Positions 1 through 6,072 of a stretch of DNA of 19,797 nucleotides are shown in pieces. Position numbers and translations under genes: made by a program. The DNA comes from Clostridia bacterium. GTDB lineage: Bacteria; Bacillota_A; Clostridia; Oscillospirales; Acutalibacteraceae. Location of the stretch: positions 1-19,797 of the forward strand of contig RZYX01000035.1 in the NCBI GenBank assembly GCA_009930155.1, read 5' to 3'. The notes under the pieces were generated by a model. It had not been told where the DNA came from and did not search any database. It saw nothing but the letters and a program-made list of their open reading frames with translations. Numbering within the stretch: position 1 is the first letter of the stretch; each line of letters opens with the position of its first letter.

Positions 1-73
1 TAAAAACGACGAAAAATAAACACACAACCAATGTGCATATAATCAATATTATAAGTGTATTTTTTTGTTTCAT
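1..73 (-). CDS. N-terminus of an unidentified membrane-anchored or secreted protein (partial)
   Basis: On the minus strand an ATG at 73-71 opens a frame that runs off the window edge after 24 codons. It reads MKQKN followed by an almost unbroken hydrophobic stretch rich in Leu, Ile and Val with two Cys. A few positive or polar residues before a long hydrophobic run is typical of a signal peptide or N-terminal membrane anchor. A ribosome site AAGGA (minus strand, rc of about 83-87) lies 9 bases before the ATG, which supports a real gene. The gene diverges from the penicillin-binding protein gene. Too little is visible to assign a family. Confidence 0.6.
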   Translation of the reverse strand, partial: MKQKNTLIILIICTLVVCLFFVVF

Positions 74-83
74 AAAAGCACAT

Positions 84-161
84 CCTTAATATATAAACAA
101 ACCATACATATATATGTTTGTCTTATATTAAGGTTTTTATGCAAAAGGTTTATATATAAGG
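84..161. repeat. Imperfect AT-rich inverted repeat in the divergent intergenic region
   Basis: CCTTAATATATAAAC (84-98) is matched in inverted orientation by GTTTATATATAAGG (148-161), differing by one inserted A. A smaller inverted repeat, ACAAAC (97-102) and GTTTGT (116-121), lies between the arms. The left arm covers the ribosome site of the leftward gene. It could be an operator, an mRNA structure of the leftward gene, or chance in very AT-rich DNA. Confidence 0.35.
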
Positions 162-178
162 AAATTCAATATTTATAC

Positions 179-207
179 TAAACATTTTCTGGAAAGTATG
201 ATATAAT
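179..207 (+). promoter_or_regulatory. Possible extended -10 promoter, rightward
   Basis: TGATATAAT (199-207) is a good extended -10 element with a weak -35 match TAAACA at 179-184, spaced 17 bases. Transcription would begin near 214, about 125 bases before the PBP start codon. No credible open reading frame lies between, so this could be a second upstream promoter for the PBP operon. The rest of 74-340 shows no gene. Confidence 0.35.
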
Positions 208-303
208 ATTATGATTACACAGAAATGCACTAATAGCGTTTATGGTTGCTTTTATAGCACTGTTTATTACAATGTGTTTTTGTTAATCTAAGATTAAAAT
301 ATA

Positions 304-312
304 TGGTATAAT
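304..312 (+). promoter_or_regulatory. Extended -10 promoter for the PBP gene and operon
   Basis: TGGTATAAT at 304-312 is a full extended -10 element. The -35 region is weak (TTAATC-like near 283-288). Transcription would start around 319, only about 22 bases before the ATG at 341, leaving just the ribosome site AAAGGAGG (322-329) in the leader. The cluster as far as pcrA has no other obvious promoter. Confidence 0.55.
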
Positions 313-340
313 ATATAAATTAAAGGAGGCATTGTAAAGT

Positions 341-2632
341 ATGGAAAAACAGTCCAAGAACAGTAATTCTTCTAATAGAAAAAAGTCTGGAACAAAGACT
401 GCTAAGAAGGCTTACTCTGCATCAACAATACTTGTGTCATTACTAATTGTTCTACTTATTACTTGCGGAATAGTTGGTTTTTGCATAATGGTTTATATGA
501 TTTCTTTTAAAAATGGAGATTTGGCAATAGATCTTGATAGTTATAAAAACAATCAAAATCAAACTAGTATTTTATACGCCACCAAGTCTGACAAATCTGT
601 TGTGGAGATCGCCCGTTTGCATGGAGAAGAAAACAGAATATGGGTAAAACTTGATGATGCTCCAGAAAATCTTCATTATGCTTTTATCGCTCTTGAAGAT
701 AAACGATTTGAAAAGCATGGAGGAGTTGACTGGGTAAGAACTATTAGTGCTGTTGTAAAAGACCATTTAAAAACAGGCGGTTCAACTATTACTCAACAGC
801 TTATAAAAAACTTAACTAACGAAAATCAAGTAACATTTTCAAGAAAATTTAACGAAATATTATATGCACTAAATCTTGAAGAAAACTATTCTAAAGATGA
901 AATATTAGAAGCATATCTTAACACTATACCTCTCGGTTCGGGATGCTATGGTGTTCAAACTGCTGCAAAAACATATTTTGGTAAAGATGTTAGTGAGCTA
1001 AATCTTGCAGAATGTGCAGTGCTTGCATCTATAACAAAAGCACCAACAAAGTATAATCCATTAATTAATCCTGATAATAACAAGGAGCGTCAGGAAACTT
1101 GCCTTAAAATGATGTATGAGCAGGAATATATTTCTGAACAAGAGTATAATGATGCTAAAAATTATAAGCTTATATTTACTAATAGTTCAAATTATGTGCC
1201 GTCAGAATCACAAGAAGAGGAACAAGAACAAGAGGCAGATAAAAAATATCAAAGCTATTATGTTGACTATGTTATAGATACCGTAATTGATGATTTTATG
1301 GAACAATATGGATACGACCAAAAAGAAGCATGGAGAATGGTATATTACGGTGGACTAAAGATTTATACATCTGTTGACCCTGATGTTCAGGCTCAAATGG
1401 AAAGTGTTTATGAAAATCGTACCACTTTCCCACAGGAGGCAAACAAAGTTGAAATAAGTGCAGATAACACCAATGAAAAGGTTCAGTCTGCAATGGTAAT
1501 AATGGACTACAACGGAAGAGTAGTTGGTGTAGTTGGCGGTGCTGGTCCAAAAGCTGGAAATCGAAGCCTTAACAGAGCTATTGATAGCCCTCGTCAGCCT
1601 GGTTCATCAATCAAACCTTTAAGCGTATATGCACCAGCGATTGAAGAGAATTTGATAACATGGTCAAAGCCTATAGAAAACTTTGCAATTGTTGTAAATG
1701 GCAAGCGTTGGCCTGAAAACTATGGTGGAAGTATTGGCTCATCGGGCAGTTATGTATCTGTTCAGTATGCTGTTGCACAATCTCTTAACACTGTTGCGGC
1801 AAGAGTAGTTCAACTTTTAACACCGCAAAAGTGTATCGAAGCACTTACGGATAAATTTCATATATCAACTCTTTCACTTGAGGGAAAAAATAATGACATC
1901 AACTATTCTTCAATGGCAGTTGGTGGAATGACAAACGGTGTAACAGCTATTGACATGGCCGCAGCATATGCAACCTTTGGTAACGGTGGCTATTACTATA
2001 AACCATATTGCTACACAAAGGTAACTAATAATGATGGTAGTGTGGTGCATCTTGAAAACAAACAATCAGGGAAAAGAGTTTTAAAATCAGGCACAGCTGA
2101 TGTAATGAACGAACTTATGAGAACAGTTATAACGAGTGGTACAGGTAAAGGTTATGGCGTAACAAACTTTACAACCTTTGCAAAAACAGGAACAACAAGT
2201 GATAACAAAGATAAATGGATAGTTGGTGGAACTCCATATTATGTAGCAGCTGTTTGGTATGGGTATGACAAACCGCAAAATATCACAAATGTTTCTGGCA
2301 ATCCTGCGGGAAAAATATTTTCAGCAGTTATGAATCCTATTCATAAAAACTTGTCAGAAAAAGAGTTCGTAAAGAGCGGAGAAACTATTCAAAAAACATA
2401 TTGTACAAAATCTGGTCTTTTAGCAGGGGATTCTTGCCAGTCAACATCAACAGGTTGGTTTAAAATAGATGGAATGCCTGGAACATGTTCAACATGCGTG
2501 AGTTCAGTCCCAGCTACGACTACAGAATCAGAACAAGTTCAAGGTGCAAGTTCAGATTCAGGATTGGGTTTTAATTTTAGTGTAAGCGGGAATGGTGTTT
2601 CTGGAAGTGCCCACTTTAGCTCTGGGAATTGA
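341..2632 (+). CDS. Class A penicillin-binding protein (bifunctional glycosyltransferase/transpeptidase, PBP1A type)
   Basis: This membrane enzyme polymerises lipid II into glycan strands and cross-links the stem peptides. Residues 1-26 are a basic, Ser/Lys-rich cytoplasmic tail and about 28-53 form one membrane anchor. The GT51 domain shows EDKRFEKHGG (119-128, catalytic Glu119), GGSTITQQ (146-153), RKFNE (168-172) and the segment around KDEILEAYLN (185-194). A Glu-rich linker lies at 288-300. The transpeptidase domain has SSIK (Ser422 nucleophile, Lys425), SLN (481-483) and KTGTT (615-619), so both activities look intact. The C-terminus has a small Cys-containing segment and a Ser/Gly-rich low-complexity tail. 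The ATG at 341 follows AAAGGAGG. It is the first gene of the cluster and only 29 bases precede pyrC. The family is certain; the exact paralogue name (ponA/mrcA) is not. Confidence 0.95.
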   Translation: MEKQSKNSNSSNRKKSGTKTAKKAYSASTILVSLLIVLLITCGIVGFCIMVYMISFKNGDLAIDLDSYKNNQNQTSILYATKSDKSVVEIARLHGEENRIWVKLDDAPENLHYAFIALEDKRFEKHGGVDWVRTISAVVKDHLKTGGSTITQQLIKNLTNENQVTFSRKFNEILYALNLEENYSKDEILEAYLNTIPLGSGCYGVQTAAKTYFGKDVSELNLAECAVLASITKAPTKYNPLINPDNNKERQETCLKMMYEQEYISEQEYNDAKNYKLIFTNSSNYVPSESQEEEQEQEADKKYQSYYVDYVIDTVIDDFMEQYGYDQKEAWRMVYYGGLKIYTSVDPDVQAQMESVYENRTTFPQEANKVEISADNTNEKVQSAMVIMDYNGRVVGVVGGAGPKAGNRSLNRAIDSPRQPGSSIKPLSVYAPAIEENLITWSKPIENFAIVVNGKRWPENYGGSIGSSGSYVSVQYAVAQSLNTVAARVVQLLTPQKCIEALTDKFHISTLSLEGKNNDINYSSMAVGGMTNGVTAIDMAAAYATFGNGGYYYKPYCYTKVTNNDGSVVHLENKQSGKRVLKSGTADVMNELMRTVITSGTGKGYGVTNFTTFAKTGTTSDNKDKWIVGGTPYYVAAVWYGYDKPQNITNVSGNPAGKIFSAVMNPIHKNLSEKEFVKSGETIQKTYCTKSGLLAGDSCQSTSTGWFKIDGMPGTCSTCVSSVPATTTESEQVQGASSDSGLGFNFSVSGNGVSGSAHFSSGN

Positions 2633-2661
2633 TAAATGTTTCTTAATGGAGGAAAGATAAA

Positions 2662-3939
2662 ATGTCTAAAATGCTTATAAAGTCAGGCAGAATTATTGAC
2701 CCAAGTAATGGGGCAGACGGAATAGGTGATATTTTAATTGAAGATGGACAAATTGCAGAAATTGGAGAACATCTTAATTATGATGTTGACAATATAATCG
2801 ATGCAAAAGGTTTTGTCGTAGCACCTGGTCTTGTTGATATGCATGTTCATTTAAGAGAGCCAGGATATACACATAAAGAAGACATTATAAGCGGATGTGA
2901 GGCCGCAGCAGCAGGCGGTGTTACAACGGTTGCAGCAATGCCAAACACAAACCCCGCTATTGATAGTGAAGAGATTATTTCTTTTATAAATAAAACTGCT
3001 GAATGTGCAAAAATTAATGTTTTGCCCGTTGCGGCAATTACGCAGGGATTAAACGGAAACACGCTCACAGAGTTTGAAGAATTAAAAAAAGCAGGTGCAG
3101 TTGCTTTTTCTGACGATGGTTATCCTGTTTCTACTGCAAAGTTAATGTTTGATGCAATGCAAAAGGCGGCGGTTCTTGATATGCCCGTTTTGGCTCATTG
3201 TGAAGACCTTACTCTTACCGATGGCGGAATAATGAATGAGGGCGAAATCTCTACTATGCTGGGAGTTAAAGGCATTCCGGAAGCTGCCGAAAATGTTGGA
3301 ACAGCAAGAGAAATTGCAATTGCTATGTCAACAGACTCAAGTGTACATATATGTCATGTAAGCACATCTCAATCAGTGGATATGATAAGAGATGCAAAGA
3401 AAAACAATATAAAAATAACTGCTGAAACATGCCCGCATTATTTTTCACTTGATGATAGCTTGCTTTTAATCAGAGATGCTGACTATAGAATGAGCCCGCC
3501 ACTTCGTTCTCAGGAAGATAGAAGAGCAATTATAAGAGGTATAGAAGATGGCACAATTGATGCTATAGCAACAGACCATGCACCACATACAGTGGAAGAA
3601 AAAGCAGATTTTGAAAATGCGCCAAATGGTTCAATAGGGCTGGAAACTTCTCTGGCGGCAGGCATTACTGTGCTTGTAAACGGAGGTCATATAACATTAA
3701 AAAATCTTATTGAACTAATGTCAACAAAACCTTCTAAAATTCTTGGCATAGATTGTGGAACTCTTAAAATTGGTTCCTCAGCAGACATAGTAATTTTTTC
3801 TGAAAAGGAAAAATGGATTGTTAATGTTGAAAAGTTTCATGGAAAATCTAAAAACTCTGCTTTTAAGGGCGTTGAGCTTACGGGCAAGGTTAAATATACC
3901 CTTTGTGGTGGTAAAATAGTATATAAAGATGAAGGCTGA
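2662..3939 (+). CDS. pyrC: Dihydroorotase, class I
   Basis: It catalyses the reversible cyclisation of N-carbamoyl-aspartate to dihydroorotate, the third step of pyrimidine synthesis, in the cytoplasm. The 425-residue length and motifs fit the class I amidohydrolase family. His61 and His63 in DMHVHLREPG bind zinc, Asp151/152 is the bridging region of class I enzymes, His179 and His232 are further metal ligands, and Asp305 in ATDHAPHT is the catalytic acid. All key residues are therefore present. The start is ATG with GGAGG (2648-2652) 9 bases upstream. The gene follows the PBP stop codon by 29 bases without a terminator or a recognisable PyrR attenuator, so it is probably read from the upstream transcript. 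Unlike carA and carB, it looks fully functional. Confidence 0.96.
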   Translation: MSKMLIKSGRIIDPSNGADGIGDILIEDGQIAEIGEHLNYDVDNIIDAKGFVVAPGLVDMHVHLREPGYTHKEDIISGCEAAAAGGVTTVAAMPNTNPAIDSEEIISFINKTAECAKINVLPVAAITQGLNGNTLTEFEELKKAGAVAFSDDGYPVSTAKLMFDAMQKAAVLDMPVLAHCEDLTLTDGGIMNEGEISTMLGVKGIPEAAENVGTAREIAIAMSTDSSVHICHVSTSQSVDMIRDAKKNNIKITAETCPHYFSLDDSLLLIRDADYRMSPPLRSQEDRRAIIRGIEDGTIDAIATDHAPHTVEEKADFENAPNGSIGLETSLAAGITVLVNGGHITLKNLIELMSTKPSKILGIDCGTLKIGSSADIVIFSEKEKWIVNVEKFHGKSKNSAFKGVELTGKVKYTLCGGKIVYKDEG

Positions 3940-3954
3940 TTAAGACTTAATTAA

Positions 3955-3984
3955 AAAGCTCGGGCATTTAAATTTTCGAGCTTT
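3955..3984 (+). other. Intergenic hairpin without U-tract between pyrC and pyrF
   Basis: AAAGCTCG (3955-3962) and CGAGCTTT (3977-3984) form a perfect 8-base-pair stem with a 14-base loop. The bases that follow are AAAAAG, not a T-run, so this is not a standard intrinsic terminator. It may be an mRNA-stabilising or processing structure that sets relative expression of pyrC and pyrF. Confidence 0.45.
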
Positions 3985-4008
3985 AAAAAGTATAAAGGAT
4001 GATGTTTA

Positions 4009-4926
4009 ATGTCACTTGATAGACTTATTGATGGAATAATAAGAACTGGCAACCCAACAGTTGCAGGGCTTGACCCAAAGCTTGATTTTATTCCTACGCA
4101 TATAAAGGAAGAATCATTTGAAAAATTTGGTTACACATTAGACGGTGCTGCTGATGCATTGCTTAATTTTAATAAAGGACTTATTGATGCCCTTTGTGAT
4201 ATTGTACCTGCAGTTAAGCCACAATGTGCATATTATGAGATGTATGGTTGGCAGGGAATGAAGGCTTTGCATGAAACAATCAGTTATGCTCGCTTAAAAG
4301 GAATGTTTGTAATCACAGATGGTAAGCGTAATGATATAGGTACAACAATGGAGGCATATGCGAATGCTCATCTTGGATTTGTAAATGTTGGGGATAATAA
4401 AATAGCACCGTTCAGTGGTGATGCTCTAACAGTTAATGCATATTTGGGCAGTGATGGCATATTGCCTTTAATTAATGTATGTAATGAATATGACAAAGGC
4501 ATTTTTGCACTTGTTAAAACTTCAAATAAATCATCAGGAGAATTACAAGATAGGCTAATAGACGGTGAACCCGTTTATAAAGTTATGGGGAATATGTGTG
4601 AAGAGTGGGGCAAATTACTCACAGGAAAATACGAATACTCAGGTGTTGGTGCTGTTGTTGGAGCAACATATCCGCAGCAGTTAGTAGAATTAAGGCAGGC
4701 ATTGCCTCATACCTTTTTCCTTGTTCCTGGATATGGAGCACAGGGCGGTAGTGGCGAAGATATAAAGGGTGCTTTTGATAAAGATGGTCTTGGCGCTGTT
4801 GTCAATTCTTCTCGTGGCATTATGTGTGCATATAAAAAAGGCAAATATTCAGAAGTTGATTATGCAATTGCAGCACGAGAGGAAGCAATAAGAATGAGAG
4901 ATGAAATAAACTCATTTATGAAATAA
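4009..4926 (+). CDS. pyrF: Orotidine 5'-phosphate decarboxylase (long, type 2)
   Basis: It decarboxylates OMP to UMP, the last step of de novo pyrimidine synthesis. At 305 residues it belongs to the longer subfamily found in mycobacteria and many Clostridia, not the roughly 240-residue E. coli/Bacillus type. The signature ITDGKRNDIGTT contains the charged network Asp104-Lys106-Asp109. Other family segments are VAGLDPKLDFIP near the N-terminus, FALVKTSNKSS in the middle, and the phosphate-gripping VPGYGAQGG loop near the C-terminus. The ATG at 4009 has AAAGGA (3994-3999) 9 bases before it. An ATG at 4002 is out of frame. It sits between pyrC and carA and appears catalytically intact. Confidence 0.95.
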   Translation: MSLDRLIDGIIRTGNPTVAGLDPKLDFIPTHIKEESFEKFGYTLDGAADALLNFNKGLIDALCDIVPAVKPQCAYYEMYGWQGMKALHETISYARLKGMFVITDGKRNDIGTTMEAYANAHLGFVNVGDNKIAPFSGDALTVNAYLGSDGILPLINVCNEYDKGIFALVKTSNKSSGELQDRLIDGEPVYKVMGNMCEEWGKLLTGKYEYSGVGAVVGATYPQQLVELRQALPHTFFLVPGYGAQGGSGEDIKGAFDKDGLGAVVNSSRGIMCAYKKGKYSEVDYAIAAREEAIRMRDEINSFMK

Positions 4927-4977
4927 AAATCAATTATTGATAATTAATAATATCGTCTTAAAAGGGAGTTGAACGAT

Positions 4978-6072
4978 TTGTTTTTAGAGAAATCCCAAAA
5001 AGCCTATTTGGTTTTAGCTGATGGAAAAATCTTTGAGGGTCATTCAATGGGCAAGATTGGAACAACAATAGGGGAAGTTGTGTTTAACACTTGTATGGCA
5101 TCGTATGGTGAATTATTAAGTGACCCAACATATTACGGTCAAATTGTTGCACAAACTTACCCGCTCGTTGGTAACAGAGGAGTAGAATCAAGTGAGACGG
5201 ACACAGGCATAATGGCAAGTGGCTATATTGTTCGTGAATGGTGCAGTAGCACTAACCATGCCGATACTATTACCTTAGATAAGTATTTAAAAGATAGAAA
5301 TATAGTTGGTATAAGCGGTATTGATACACGCCGTCTTACAAGAGCTGTTCGTGATAAAGGTTATATGAACGGTGCTATAACTGACTCAAAAGACAATATA
5401 GATGATTTACTTAAAAAGATAAATGAATACACAATCTCTGGAGCGGTTCAGGCAATTACTACAAAATCTATTCAAACTATTGATTGCGATAATCCAAAGT
5501 ATAATGTAGTAGCAATTGATTATGGATTTTCAAGGAATATGTTAAAATCGCTTACAAAGCGTGGATGCAAGGTTACAATTGTACCAGCAGATACATCAAG
5601 CAGTGATATAATGAGCAATAATCCAGATGGAATATTGCTGTCTGACGGTCCAGCCGACCCAGATGATAATCCAAAGCTTGTAGAAATTATAAAAGAACTT
5701 ACGCAGAAAAATGTACCGCTGTTTTGCCTTGGACTTGGGCATCAAATGATTGCTCTTGCGGTTGGTGGCAAGGTTGAGAAAATGCCAATAGGGCATAGAG
5801 GTTCTAATCAGCCAGTTAGAATAGATGGTACGGATAAAATAATGGTAACCACTCAAAACCACGGTTATGCAGTTGCTAATAATAGCATAGATGATAATAT
5901 TGCAAGCGTTTGGCTTTCAAATGTTAACGATGGTTCAATAGAAGGGTTAACCTTTAAAGCGTTCAAAGGAAAAGCGGTTCAGTTTATCCCAACGGATGAA
6001 GAAGGGTTTTGTGACAACTCTTGGATTTATGATGAATTTATAGCATTGATGGGAGGAACTCAAGTTGAGTAA
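4978..6072 (+). CDS. carA: Carbamoyl-phosphate synthase small subunit-like protein with degenerate glutaminase site
   Basis: By overall sequence this is CarA: an N-terminal small-subunit domain (GEVVFNT, ISGIDTRRLTR), then a class I glutamine amidotransferase domain. Normally it hydrolyses glutamine and feeds ammonia to CarB. Numbered from the TTG at 4978 (364 residues), the nucleophile motif GICLGHQ reads CLGLGHQ, putting Gly252 (GGA, 5731-5733) where the catalytic Cys belongs. The YHPE motif reads FIPT, so the triad His and Glu are Ile337 and Thr339. GPGDP reads GPADP. Length and fold-defining segments (HRGSN, TTQNHGYAV, DGSIEGL) are kept and no frameshift is seen. I prefer TTG 4978 over TTG 4969 because GGGAG (4964-4968) is 9 bases before it, while 4969 directly abuts it. 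The gene overlaps carB by 8 bases. The family assignment is firm; glutaminase activity is doubtful. Confidence 0.9.
   Translation: MFLEKSQKAYLVLADGKIFEGHSMGKIGTTIGEVVFNTCMASYGELLSDPTYYGQIVAQTYPLVGNRGVESSETDTGIMASGYIVREWCSSTNHADTITLDKYLKDRNIVGISGIDTRRLTRAVRDKGYMNGAITDSKDNIDDLLKKINEYTISGAVQAITTKSIQTIDCDNPKYNVVAIDYGFSRNMLKSLTKRGCKVTIVPADTSSSDIMSNNPDGILLSDGPADPDDNPKLVEIIKELTQKNVPLFCLGLGHQMIALAVGGKVEKMPIGHRGSNQPVRIDGTDKIMVTTQNHGYAVANNSIDDNIASVWLSNVNDGSIEGLTFKAFKGKAVQFIPTDEEGFCDNSWIYDEFIALMGGTQVE

Noticed and set aside
211..291. A 26-codon frame starting at ATG 211 upstream of the PBP gene
   Set aside because: It has no ribosome site, and the ATG would lie at or before the predicted transcription start, so there is no support for translation.
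4931..4950. AT-only inverted repeat between pyrF and carA as a regulatory hairpin
   Set aside because: The stem is about six A-T pairs and would be unstable; it is expected by chance in such AT-rich DNA.
5700..6000. Frameshift or sequencing error as the cause of the missing CarA triad
   Set aside because: The frame stays open and in register with the family on both sides of each altered motif, and CarB shows matching active-site losses, so single-base errors would not explain the pattern.
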